Part shown: piece by piece, positions 9,058-17,473 of the stretch
Numbering within the stretch: position 1 is the first letter of the stretch
How the letters are laid out: every line of letters begins with the position of its first letter
Notes under the pieces: model-generated
Told to the model about the DNA's origin: nothing
Databases searched by the model: none
What the model saw: the letters and a program-made list of their open reading frames with translations, nothing else
Program-made: the position numbers and the translations under genes
Assembly: GCF_000745235.1 (NCBI RefSeq)
Contig: NZ_JQNL01000001.1
Location: 4,458,001 to 4,522,000, forward strand
Length of the DNA: 64,000 bases
Source of the DNA: Luteibacter mycovicinus
Lineage (GTDB): Bacteria > Pseudomonadota > Gammaproteobacteria > Xanthomonadales > Rhodanobacteraceae
Reading direction: 5' to 3'

Positions 9058-10731
9058 TTATCCGAGTCCGCCCGTTTCGCAGGCTTGCAGCAAGGTCCGC
9101 AACTGACCGGCAAGGCGCAGACTCAGCGCGATCAGCGTAAAGGTCGGAAACGCCCAGCCGCCGGTGGGGAAGACCGAGCTCCCCGCGACATGGAGATTGC
9201 CGACGCCGAAGACCTTGCCGTTCGGGTCGACGACACCCTGAGCCGGATCGTTCGCCATGCGTGTGGTACCCATGTGGTGCGCCGTGCCATGTACATCCGG
9301 TGGCAGGGCGGGATCGATCGCCCACGCGGCCGGTTCGAACCGGCCGTCGCAGGCATGGGCCAGCCGGTCGCCGGTCAGCACGGTGAGCGTGCGATAGGTG
9401 TGTCGGTCCAGATCGGTCAGTCGCCAGTCCACGCTCACCCGTCGCAACCCCAGCGCGTCGCGGCTCGTATCCAGGGTGATCCGGCTGTCGCGGTTGGGCG
9501 CCTGCTCGAAGAAGCCGACCAGGGCGACGCGGTCGCTATGGACGGTGGGGCGGTCGTTCGCCTTCTGCGCGGCCGCCCGGACGATGTCGCCGATATGCAG
9601 GCCGAGGCGCATCGTGCTCAGCGCCAGGTTCCGCGGTGAGACGGCGACCGCGCCACCGGGCCCGTTCTGCAGCGCGGCGTTGAGCCGGGCCTGGAGCAGC
9701 GAGCCTTCGTCGCGTACGGGACCACGTAAGGCGGCGCGAAGATCGCGCAGGGCGCGAATACCGCGCGGTACCTCGCCTTCCACCGCGAAGGGATGCACGC
9801 GGCCGTTCAGGGTCTCGTGACGTTTCTGGGCCGCCATCGACAAGCCGATCTCGGGAGACACGGGTGCCCGTGCCTTGCCGATGGTGCGCTCGTAGGGCCG
9901 CGTGAGCCGGTCGGGCGTGTCGGACCGGATGCTGCCGAGCGTGCCGCTGGGATGATCCATGAAATATCGTCCGACCAGATCGCGGTCGTTGCCCAGGCCG
10001 CGGGTCGCCACGCTGTCCGACAGCAGCAGGATGCGCGCATTCTCGATGCCACCGGCGGCGAGGACGTAACGCCGCGCGCGGATACGGCCACGGCGGCCGT
10101 CGAGCGAGCCGATGCGCACTTCGGTCACGTGGCTCGCCGTGTCGTTGGAACGCAGCTCCATCACGTTGGCGTGCAGCAGAACGGTGATGTTGGCCGCCTG
10201 GCCGAGCGGCTCGCGGTAGGCTTCCCCGAACAGGATCGGACTCCGCGCGAAGATGTAGTTGGTCATCACGTCCGGATCGAGGTCGAGCGGCTTGCGTGCC
10301 ACCGGACCCTCGAACGACCCCTGGCCGAAACGGTACGACGCGTCGATGTGACAGAAGGCTCGCGCCTTCTCGTACCAGGGTGTCAGCTCGGCGTAGCGCA
10401 GCGGCCACCCACTCCCGGGCACCCAGTCGCGCGGGGCCATGTCGTCGTCGCCGAGCGGTATGCAGCCGCCGCCCCAAAGGGTGCAGCTGCCGCCGAACAC
10501 GCGCATGCGCGAGGTGCCGGCATCGAAAGGCATGTCGCCGGCCGAGCGGCCGTTGTAGAGGTCCTGGCTGCGATCCTCACCCGTCAGGCCGCCGCCCTCG
10601 ACGAGGCAGACGGTGATCGACGACCCGATGAAGGACTGCGCGATGGCGATGCCGGCCGGTCCCGCGCCAATGACGCACAGGTCCGCCTGAAGATCGGCAG
10701 GTGCCGACGGGTCGAGGTAATCGATGAGCAC
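9058..10731 (-). CDS. GMC-family FAD-dependent oxidoreductase
   Basis: This 557-aa flavoprotein has an N-terminal FAD-binding fingerprint (VIGAGPAGIAIA, about residues 20-32), a second FAD-contact segment (FGGSCTLWGG), and the C-terminal GMC domain with HHMGTTRM near residue 500. GMC enzymes oxidise primary or secondary alcohols of sugars, sterols or choline; the substrate here cannot be read from sequence. The start is a GTG at 10731 with GGGAGA 6 bases upstream; an overlapping ATG is in another frame. It lies between an epimerase (51-base gap) and a phosphopantetheinyl transferase (4-base gap), so it probably modifies a glycolipid or polysaccharide precursor (inference). Confidence 0.82.
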   Translation of the reverse strand: MLIDYLDPSAPADLQADLCVIGAGPAGIAIAQSFIGSSITVCLVEGGGLTGEDRSQDLYNGRSAGDMPFDAGTSRMRVFGGSCTLWGGGCIPLGDDDMAPRDWVPGSGWPLRYAELTPWYEKARAFCHIDASYRFGQGSFEGPVARKPLDLDPDVMTNYIFARSPILFGEAYREPLGQAANITVLLHANVMELRSNDTASHVTEVRIGSLDGRRGRIRARRYVLAAGGIENARILLLSDSVATRGLGNDRDLVGRYFMDHPSGTLGSIRSDTPDRLTRPYERTIGKARAPVSPEIGLSMAAQKRHETLNGRVHPFAVEGEVPRGIRALRDLRAALRGPVRDEGSLLQARLNAALQNGPGGAVAVSPRNLALSTMRLGLHIGDIVRAAAQKANDRPTVHSDRVALVGFFEQAPNRDSRITLDTSRDALGLRRVSVDWRLTDLDRHTYRTLTVLTGDRLAHACDGRFEPAAWAIDPALPPDVHGTAHHMGTTRMANDPAQGVVDPNGKVFGVGNLHVAGSSVFPTGGWAFPTFTLIALSLRLAGQLRTLLQACETGGLG

Positions 10732-10782
10732 GGCGCATCTCCCAGAAATGTCGCGTCGCGTTGGAAAATCTTCGTCGCCGCG

Positions 10783-11793
10783 CTAGGCCCGGTAATACGC
10801 GCGGTACCAGTCGACGAAATGTCTGACGCCGGAGCGGACATCCACCCGCGGCGCGTACCCCGTGGCCTGCACCAGCGCCGAGACATTGGCTTCGGTGTCG
10901 GGTACGTCGCCGGCCTGCAAGGGCAACATCTCCATGCGTGCCTTTCGGTCGAGACACTCTTCCAGCGTGTGGATGTATTGCAGCAGCTCCACCGGCTTCT
11001 CGTTGCCGATGTTGTAGATGCGATAGGGCGCGACGCCGCTGCTGCCCGGGTCGGGGCGATCGCCCGACCACTGTTCGTTCCTGCCGGGCAGCTGATCGAG
11101 CGTGCGCAGGATCCCCTCGACGATGTCGTCCACGTAGGTGAAGCTGCGCTTGTGGTGCCCGTGATTGAACACCCGGATCGGCTCGCCCGCCAGGATGGCC
11201 TTGGTGAACAGGAACAGCGCCATGTCGGGTCGGCCCCAGGGGCCGTACACCGTGAAAAAGCGCAGGCCGGTGCAGGGCAGGCCATAGAGATGCGCATAGC
11301 TGTGCGCCATCTGCTCATTGGCTTTCTTCGACGCGGCATACAGGGTCAGCGGGTGCTCGGTCGGCTGATGCTCGGAAAACGGCATCCGCGTGTCGGCGCC
11401 ATAGACCGAACTGGTCGACGCGAACACGAGATGTTCCACGTCGTGATGGCGGCAGCCCTCCAGTACATGCAGAAAGCCGGTGACATTGCTGGACATGTAC
11501 ACGTGCGGATTGGTGGCGGCGTAACGTACGCCTGCCTGTGCCGCAAGGTTGACGACGCGTTGCGGGCGGTAGGTGGCGAAGACTTCTTCCACCGCCTCGC
11601 GGTCGGCGAGATCGGCGTGGATATGGGTGTAGCCCGGGTCGTCCGCGAAGCGTCGCAGACGTGCCTGCTTCAGCCCCACGTCGTAGTAGTCCGACAGGTT
11701 GTCCAGCCCTATCACCTCGTTGCCCCGCGCGAGGAGCCGCAGGGCGAGGTGGGAGCCGATGAAGCCCGCGGTGCCGGTGACGAGGACTCTCAT
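10783..11793 (-). CDS. NAD-dependent epimerase (UDP-glucuronate 4-epimerase type)
   Basis: This 336-aa short-chain-type sugar-nucleotide epimerase has an NAD-binding GTAGFIGSH (7-15), a catalytic STSSVYG with Tyr152-x3-Lys156 (YAASK), and the overall sequence of CapI/UDP-glucuronate 4-epimerases (for example LRFFTVYGPWGRPDMA). It would turn UDP-glucuronate into UDP-galacturonate, or the N-acetylhexosaminuronate equivalents. The neighbour upstream belongs to the TviB/WbpO dehydrogenase branch, so the true substrate may be UDP-GlcNAcA, as in the TviB-TviC pair. The ATG at 11793 lies 16 bases after the dehydrogenase stop. Confidence 0.87.
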   Translation of the reverse strand: MRVLVTGTAGFIGSHLALRLLARGNEVIGLDNLSDYYDVGLKQARLRRFADDPGYTHIHADLADREAVEEVFATYRPQRVVNLAAQAGVRYAATNPHVYMSSNVTGFLHVLEGCRHHDVEHLVFASTSSVYGADTRMPFSEHQPTEHPLTLYAASKKANEQMAHSYAHLYGLPCTGLRFFTVYGPWGRPDMALFLFTKAILAGEPIRVFNHGHHKRSFTYVDDIVEGILRTLDQLPGRNEQWSGDRPDPGSSGVAPYRIYNIGNEKPVELLQYIHTLEECLDRKARMEMLPLQAGDVPDTEANVSALVQATGYAPRVDVRSGVRHFVDWYRAYYRA

Positions 11794-11809
11794 GGATGCC
11801 GTCTCGCGG

Positions 11810-13177
11810 TCACAGGCGCCCGTCCACCGCTTCCCGCGGCAGTACGTATTTGACGTCGTAAACGACGGAGGCCGGCTTGCCGAACGCGCGGATGCCTTCC
11901 GCGCCCCATGCGATGAATTCCTTATGGCCCACCGCGACCAGGACGGCGTCGTAGCTGCCCGCCTCAGGTACGTCGACCGGGGTGATTCCGTATTCGTGCC
12001 GTGCTTCGCTGGCCCGCACCCAGGGGTCGTGTACGTCGACGTGCACGCCGTAGCCATCGAGGGCGCCTACGATATCGACCACGCGTGTGTTGCGCAGGTC
12101 GGGGCAGTTTTCCTTGAAGGCGAGGCCCAGGATCAGCACACGCGCCTGCACGGGGTTGATGCCCTTGCGAACCATCAGACGGACCAGCTCGCTGGCGATA
12201 TACGGACCCATGCCGTCGTTGGTGCGGCGACCTGCCAGGATCACGTCGGGGTGGTGGCCGACCTGCTGCGCCTTGTGGGTCAGGTAATAAGGATCGACGC
12301 TGATGCAGTGCCCGCCGACCAGGCCGGGGCGAAACGGCAGGAAGTTCCACTTGGTGCCGGCCGCTTCGAGGACTTCGAGCGTGTCGATACCCAGTTTGTT
12401 GAACAGGATGGCCAGGTCGTTGACCAGGGCGATATTCAGATCGCGCTGGGTGTTTTCGATGACCTTGGCGGCTTCGGCGACTTTGAGCGAACTCGCGCGG
12501 TGCGTGCCGGCGGTGATGACCGAACGGTATAGCGCGTCGACGGTATCCGCGGTTTCCGGCGTCGAACCCGACGTGACTTTGAGAATGCTGGTCACTCGGT
12601 GTGTCTTGTCACCCGGGTTGATACGTTCCGGGCTGTATCCGACGAAGAAGTCCTTGTTGAAGACGAGGCCCGACACGGCGGCGAGAATGGGGACGCAGAT
12701 CTCCTCCGTGCAGCCGGGATACACCGTGGACTCGTAGACAACGATGTCGCCGCGCTTGAGAACTTTGCCCAATGTTTCGCTGGCACGGCGCAGTGGTGCG
12801 AGGTCTGGGCGACGCGCGTCGTCGATCGGCGTCGGGACGGTCACGATGTAGATGTCGCAATCGGCCAGTTCATCCAGCGCGTCCGAGAAGCGCAGGCGCT
12901 TCGAGGCCGCCAGTTCGCCCGCGTCGACTTCCAGCGTGACGTCGCAACCGGCGCGCAGTTCATCGATGCGGCGGGAATGTATGTCGAAACCGAGGGTTGC
13001 GTATTGCTTGCCGAATTCGACTGCCAGGGGGAGACCGACGTAGCCGAGGCCGACCACGCCGATGCGGGCGGTAGCCAGCGCGCGTGGTGGCGCGGTCTCC
13101 GCGTCGGAGTAGGGGCGAGCTTCGGCCGACGCCTCGTGTACGGCGCTACCGGCCTGTCTGCGGCTAACGATGTCCAT
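11810..13177 (-). CDS. Nucleotide-sugar 6-dehydrogenase (TviB/WbpO type)
   Basis: This 455-aa NAD-dependent enzyme oxidises the 6-hydroxyl of a UDP-sugar in two steps to the uronic acid. It has an NAD site GVVGLGYVGLP (40-50) and the catalytic cysteine Cys291 in GGHCISVDPYYLTHKA. The segment KWNFLPFRPGLVGGHC places it with the UDP-N-acetylhexosamine dehydrogenases (TviB, WbpO) rather than UDP-glucose dehydrogenases. The start at 13177 has GGGGAAGGA upstream and adds about 35 disordered residues before the Rossmann fold. It is the first gene of the minus-strand polysaccharide group and diverges from the two-component genes. Confidence 0.9.
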   Translation of the reverse strand: MDIVSRRQAGSAVHEASAEARPYSDAETAPPRALATARIGVVGLGYVGLPLAVEFGKQYATLGFDIHSRRIDELRAGCDVTLEVDAGELAASKRLRFSDALDELADCDIYIVTVPTPIDDARRPDLAPLRRASETLGKVLKRGDIVVYESTVYPGCTEEICVPILAAVSGLVFNKDFFVGYSPERINPGDKTHRVTSILKVTSGSTPETADTVDALYRSVITAGTHRASSLKVAEAAKVIENTQRDLNIALVNDLAILFNKLGIDTLEVLEAAGTKWNFLPFRPGLVGGHCISVDPYYLTHKAQQVGHHPDVILAGRRTNDGMGPYIASELVRLMVRKGINPVQARVLILGLAFKENCPDLRNTRVVDIVGALDGYGVHVDVHDPWVRASEARHEYGITPVDVPEAGSYDAVLVAVGHKEFIAWGAEGIRAFGKPASVVYDVKYVLPREAVDGRL

Positions 13178-13403
13178 ACGCGTCCTTCCCCTGATGGCCC
13201 GGAAACCCCGTGGAACGAGGCCAGAGAAGGTTAGCAACGCGCCTTCGTCTTGCCTGTATGGCTTACGTGGGTGGACGAATGGCCGATGGCACCATGCCTG
13301 AACGTAGGGCTAGCGCGACATCGATTGACGTGTGAAGCAAGCGTTTACAAGGCTCGGTCGCCGCGATATCTTGCCGTCGGTCCCACTACGTATCGGTGGG
13401 CGT

Positions 13404-14102
13404 ATGACTACAAGCCTCTCCCCATCTGGTCCACTCATGTCCGCGCGAAGCTATCTGGGCTCGGTGCGCGTGGCCTTACTGGACGACCATGCGCTCGTCC
13501 TCAAAGGGCTGGTCGCGCAACTGGAGACGTCCCCCTCCATCGTGATTCTCGGCAGCTTTTCGAGCAGCCGGCCTTTCCGTGCCTTGCTGGCCGAGACGCC
13601 CGCGGACGTCGTGCTGCTCGATTATTCGCTGGCTTTCGACGACCTCGATGGTGTCGCGCTGATCCGGCTGCTGCGCAAGGCGTACCCGCGCATGAAGATT
13701 CTCATCGTCTCGGCGCATGACGAAGGCCTGATCGTGCGCAACCTGCTTCAGGCCGGCGCGGATGGCTTCGTGGCGAAAAGCCAGGATCCCTCGGAGATCA
13801 TCCATGCGATCGACGTGGTGATGACCGGCGGCGTCTACCGGCCTCCGCAGCGTGTCGGCATACCGGGCGAGGGCGCCGCGGGCAGCAAGACGGGGAAGCA
13901 GCTGTCGCTGCGCGAGTGGGAAGTGGTCCGCTGCCTGCTCGACGGACTGGGCGTGACGCAGATCGCGGTGAAGTTCGGCCGTAGCATGAAGACCATCAGC
14001 GCACAGAAGTCGGCGGCGTACCAGAAACTCGGCGTCCGCTCGGACAGTGAGTTTCACAGCCTGAAGGAACACATCCGCGCGCTGGCGAACCAGCCGCCGT
14101 GA
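13404..14102 (+). CDS. Response regulator, REC plus LuxR-type DNA-binding domain
   Basis: This 232-aa regulator has a receiver domain with acidic pair DDH, the phospho-acceptor Asp73 (VLLDYS) and the conserved Lys (AKSQD). A LuxR/RcsB-type helix-turn-helix follows at the C-terminus (SLREWEVVRCLLDGLGVTQIAVKFGRSMKTIS, given here by its ends SLREWEVV and RSMKTIS). The order and length fit EvgA/RcsB-type regulators. The start at 13404 is the best of several in-frame Met codons, but its ribosome site is weak; 13437 is an alternative. Its TGA overlaps the ATG of the sensor kinase by one base. The divergent polysaccharide operon is the obvious candidate target (inference). Confidence 0.87.
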   Translation: MTTSLSPSGPLMSARSYLGSVRVALLDDHALVLKGLVAQLETSPSIVILGSFSSSRPFRALLAETPADVVLLDYSLAFDDLDGVALIRLLRKAYPRMKILIVSAHDEGLIVRNLLQAGADGFVAKSQDPSEIIHAIDVVMTGGVYRPPQRVGIPGEGAAGSKTGKQLSLREWEVVRCLLDGLGVTQIAVKFGRSMKTISAQKSAAYQKLGVRSDSEFHSLKEHIRALANQPP

Positions 14103-16423
14103 TGCGCCGTTTCGCATGGATGCTGGTTGGCTGCATGGTCGCAGCGGTGGCGGTCGCCCAGGACGTGCCGGACGAGGAGACGCGCGCGCGCTGGGTGAAA
14201 GCGCACCCCGTGCTGCGTATCGCCCTGGATCCTCAGCAGGGCGCCGAGATCGGTGCCGGCAAAGCGAACCCCCTGGTGACGGAGTACCTCGCGCTTGCGG
14301 CGCGTAAGGCGGGCATGCGCTTCGAGGCGGTACGCACGCGCTCCTGGGCGGAGTCGGTCGCCGCATTCAGGGCGCATCGGGTCGATGTGCTGCCGTCCAC
14401 CGCCGATCGCATGCTGACCGCCGATCTGGGCAGCTCGGCGCTGCTGTCGTCGCCTTTCTATGTCGGCCGTACGCTGATCGTAACGCGGACGGTCGGACCC
14501 GCCGAAATGGACCTCTGGCATCTGCAGGGGCGCACGGTGGCCTTCAAGGGCGGAGGCCAGTACGAGGCGTGGCTCGAGCGCGAGCACCGCTCCATCACCC
14601 GGCTTCCCCTGGCCGATATCCATCAGGTGCTCGCCGCCGTCGAGAGCGGCGTGGCCGACGCGGCGATCGGTGTGGACGTAGCCTACTACCCGATCGTGCG
14701 CCGCGATTACGCCATGAGCCTTCGCGTGGCGGGGACGGTGCCGGACATGGCGGTGTCTGTCCGCGTCGCCGTCCAGCGCGACGAGCCCGAGCTGCTCGCC
14801 ATTCTGGAGCAGAGCATGCGCGGGCTGTCCTCGGCGGACAACATGGCGGTGATCGAGCGGTGGCTCGAGACGGCGTATCTGCGCCAGCCTACCGTGTCGC
14901 AGGTACTCTCGGCGTTTCGCGGCGAGCTGGGTCTGGGTGTCGCACTGATAGCCGCGCTGGTCTTCGCGCTATGGCAGATGCGCCGTGCGCAGCTGGCGTC
15001 CCGTCGCGGCGAGCAGCAGAAGACCATGCTGCTGGCGGTGATGAGTCATGAAGTGCGCAACGCGGTCAACGCGGTCACGTCGTCGATCGACCTCATGGCA
15101 CGCGAACCTCAGGATGGTCCCCAGCGTGACCTCATGGCGATCGCACAGGTCAGCAGCCGGAACCTGCAGAACCTTCTGAAGAGTGCCCTCGATTACACGC
15201 GCTCGGAAGTTGAGGGTTTCACCCCTGACCCGGTGCCCTGCGACGTGCAGGCGATCGCGCGTGACGCGATCGAGGCACAGCGTCTGGCGATCGAGGCCAA
15301 GGGCCTCGCGGTGCGTCTGGATCTGCCGATGGGGCCCTTGCCGTGGCTGCTGGTCGACGAAGTCCGGGTCAGGCAGCTTCTGGAAAACCTGTTCGCCAAC
15401 GCGGTGAAGTTCACCGAGCGCGGCCACGTGGGAATCGCTCTCTGGCAGGGTGCCGGTGAAAACGAAGACGGGGTGCGTCGCCTGCTGATCGAGGTGTTCG
15501 ACACGGGTATCGGTGTCCCCGCGAACCGGCAGCGTCAGCTGTTCAAGCCGTTCGCCCAGGCGCGTGGGCGTCTCGACGTCCGTCTTGGCGGCAGTGGCCT
15601 CGGCCTGGCGATCTGCAGGGATATCGCGACCAACCTGGGTGGCACCCTCGAATTCAACAGCGAGGCGGGCGTGGGTACGGCCGTCCGCGTCACCTTGCCG
15701 ACGAGTCTGGTGCCCCGCACGACCTCGTCACCACCGTCGCCAGCCGCCGACACGTCGATGTGCGGCGAACCGGGCGGCATCGTGCTGCTGGTCGAGGATC
15801 ACCCGGCCAACCGGCAGATCATCGTTGCCCAGCTCAAGTTCCTCGGTTACGCCACCGAAGCCGTGGATCATGGCCAGGCGGCTATCGACCGTTTCGTGCC
15901 CGGGCGCTTCGTGGGCGTTCTCCTGGACTGTGAGTTGCCCGACATGCAGGGTTACGACATCGCTTCCGAATTGCGCGCGCGCGAGGCCGAGGCTCGCGTC
16001 ACTCCCACCCGATTTATCGCCATTTCGGCCAACCAGGGCAGCGATCATGTGCGCCGCTGCGCGGAGAGCGGCATCGACATCGTGCTGGGAAAGCCGCTTT
16101 CGCTGGATGCGCTGAAGTCGGCGCTGGCCGGTCCCGTCTCGCCCATGGCGGAGCAGGCGGTTTCCCCCACGCCCGCCATGCAGGCCGCCTTTCGTGAGGA
16201 GACCCGGCACGATCTTGCGCTGACCTGCGATGCGCTCGAGCGGGGCGACTTCGCGCGAGCACTGCATCACGTCCATCGCGTGAAAGGGGCCGCGCTGGTC
16301 TGCGGCATGGTGGCGATCGCGGACATCGCCGAGCGGCTGGAAGAATCGCTGGGGGCGGGTGGGGGCCTTGCCGATGCCGAGCCCTTCATGGAAGCCATCG
16401 CGCGGCATCTCGACGGTGACTGA
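14102..16423 (+). CDS. Hybrid sensor kinase of the EvgS/BvgS type
   Basis: This 773-aa protein is a full phosphorelay kinase. In order: signal peptide (1-20), a periplasmic solute-binding-like sensor domain (about 25-255), one membrane helix (GVALIAALVFALWQM, about 278-295), a HisKA domain with His316 in LAVMSHEVRNAVN, a HATPase domain (N-box ENLFANAVKF, G-boxes DTGIGVP and GSGLGLAI), a receiver domain with Asp609 (LLDCELPDMQ), and a C-terminal HPt domain with His725 (HRVKGAALVCG). All phosphotransfer residues are present. Venus-flytrap sensors of this family respond to small ligands or pH; the ligand is unknown. It is translationally coupled to the response regulator. Confidence 0.93.
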   Translation: MRRFAWMLVGCMVAAVAVAQDVPDEETRARWVKAHPVLRIALDPQQGAEIGAGKANPLVTEYLALAARKAGMRFEAVRTRSWAESVAAFRAHRVDVLPSTADRMLTADLGSSALLSSPFYVGRTLIVTRTVGPAEMDLWHLQGRTVAFKGGGQYEAWLEREHRSITRLPLADIHQVLAAVESGVADAAIGVDVAYYPIVRRDYAMSLRVAGTVPDMAVSVRVAVQRDEPELLAILEQSMRGLSSADNMAVIERWLETAYLRQPTVSQVLSAFRGELGLGVALIAALVFALWQMRRAQLASRRGEQQKTMLLAVMSHEVRNAVNAVTSSIDLMAREPQDGPQRDLMAIAQVSSRNLQNLLKSALDYTRSEVEGFTPDPVPCDVQAIARDAIEAQRLAIEAKGLAVRLDLPMGPLPWLLVDEVRVRQLLENLFANAVKFTERGHVGIALWQGAGENEDGVRRLLIEVFDTGIGVPANRQRQLFKPFAQARGRLDVRLGGSGLGLAICRDIATNLGGTLEFNSEAGVGTAVRVTLPTSLVPRTTSSPPSPAADTSMCGEPGGIVLLVEDHPANRQIIVAQLKFLGYATEAVDHGQAAIDRFVPGRFVGVLLDCELPDMQGYDIASELRAREAEARVTPTRFIAISANQGSDHVRRCAESGIDIVLGKPLSLDALKSALAGPVSPMAEQAVSPTPAMQAAFREETRHDLALTCDALERGDFARALHHVHRVKGAALVCGMVAIADIAERLEESLGAGGGLADAEPFMEAIARHLDGD

Positions 16424-16505
16424 GCCGCCACCACGCCCTTTAAACGTCTCATCGCGTACCAATGTGTGTCTGTGACTTTCCTCGTCCCACTCATGGAGTC
16501 ATACG

Positions 16506-17366
16506 ATGACAACCCCCAACGCAGCAGCAAGCGGCACGTTCAGCATCGGCGGTGATCTCGAGGTCAATCGCCTCGGTTTCGGCGCCATGCGTATCACCGG
16601 CAAGGGCATCTGGGGCGACCCGGCCGATCCCGCCAAGGCGCGGGCCACGCTGGCGAAGCTTCCCGAACTCGGGGTCAACCTCATCGACACGGCGGACAGC
16701 TACGGCCCCTACGTCAGCGAGGATCTGATTCGCGAGGTTCTGCACCCGTACAAAGGCCTCGTTATCGCGACCAAGGGCGGCCTTACGCGTCACGGTCCCA
16801 ACGTCTGGCCCCCGCTGGGCCGACCGGAATATCTGCGCCAGTGCGTTCTGATGAGCCTGCGCCGTCTCGGCGTCGAACGCATCGACCTCTGGCAGCTGCA
16901 TCGCATCGACGCGAAAGTGCCGCTCGATGAGCAGTTCGGCGTGATCAGGGACATGCAGAACGAAGGGCTGATCCGCCACGTCGGCCTGTCCGAGGTCAAC
17001 GTCGAGGAAATCGAAGCCGCCTCGAAATTCTTCAAGGTCGCGACGGTGCAGAACCTCTACAACCTCGGTAACCGCCAGAGCGAAGCGGTGCTCGACTACG
17101 CCGAGAAAAACGGCATCGGTTTCATTCCTTGGTACCCGCTGGCGGCGGGTGAGCTGGCGAAAGAGGGCTCGCTGCTGTCGAAGATCGCGAAGAAGCTCGG
17201 CGCGACGGACGGCCAGGTGGCTATCGCGTGGCTGTTGAAGCGTTCAACGGTGATGCTGCCGATCCCGGGTACCGGCGATCCGGGCCACCTCGAGGAGAAC
17301 GTCAAGGGTGCGAGCATCGAGCTGTCGCAGGAAGACTTCGAGGCGCTCGAGCACGCGGTGAAGTGA
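16506..17366 (+). CDS. Aldo/keto reductase
   Basis: This 286-aa (alpha/beta)8-barrel NADPH-dependent oxidoreductase has the complete catalytic tetrad: Asp61 and Tyr66 (DTADSYG), Lys90 (ATKGG) and His132 (LHRID). The C-terminal cofactor region has [16 protein letters not shown]. It belongs to the group of soluble general-stress aldehyde/ketone reductases; the physiological substrate is unknown. The ATG has a GGAGTC site upstream. It stands alone, ending at a pair of hairpins before the convergent NADH dehydrogenase. Confidence 0.9.
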   Translation: MTTPNAAASGTFSIGGDLEVNRLGFGAMRITGKGIWGDPADPAKARATLAKLPELGVNLIDTADSYGPYVSEDLIREVLHPYKGLVIATKGGLTRHGPNVWPPLGRPEYLRQCVLMSLRRLGVERIDLWQLHRIDAKVPLDEQFGVIRDMQNEGLIRHVGLSEVNVEEIEAASKFFKVATVQNLYNLGNRQSEAVLDYAEKNGIGFIPWYPLAAGELAKEGSLLSKIAKKLGATDGQVAIAWLLKRSTVMLPIPGTGDPGHLEENVKGASIELSQEDFEALEHAVK

Positions 17367-17413
17367 CGTGCTTCCGGTGAGTTGAGGGATCCGGCCACCG
17401 CCAGCAGGACTGG

Positions 17414-17465
17414 CTTCCACCCAGGCCGCCGGGCCCAGGTGGAAGTCGGCTCCGCCAGCGGAGCC
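17414..17465. terminator. Two tandem hairpins between convergent genes
   Basis: CTTCCACC (17414-17421) pairs with 17438-17445, and GGCTCCG (17448-17454) pairs with 17459-17465 around a 4-base loop. They sit between the stops of convergent genes and probably end both transcripts. The flanking CCGCCAGCAGGACTGGCTTCC resembles a degenerate REP unit. Confidence 0.6.
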
Positions 17466-17473
17466 CGCTGGCC

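Noticed and set aside
9793..11853. Long plus-strand frame across the GMC and epimerase genes (686 codons)
   Set aside because: It spans two well-supported minus-strand genes and the gap between them, with no recognisable domain. It is a GC-codon artefact.
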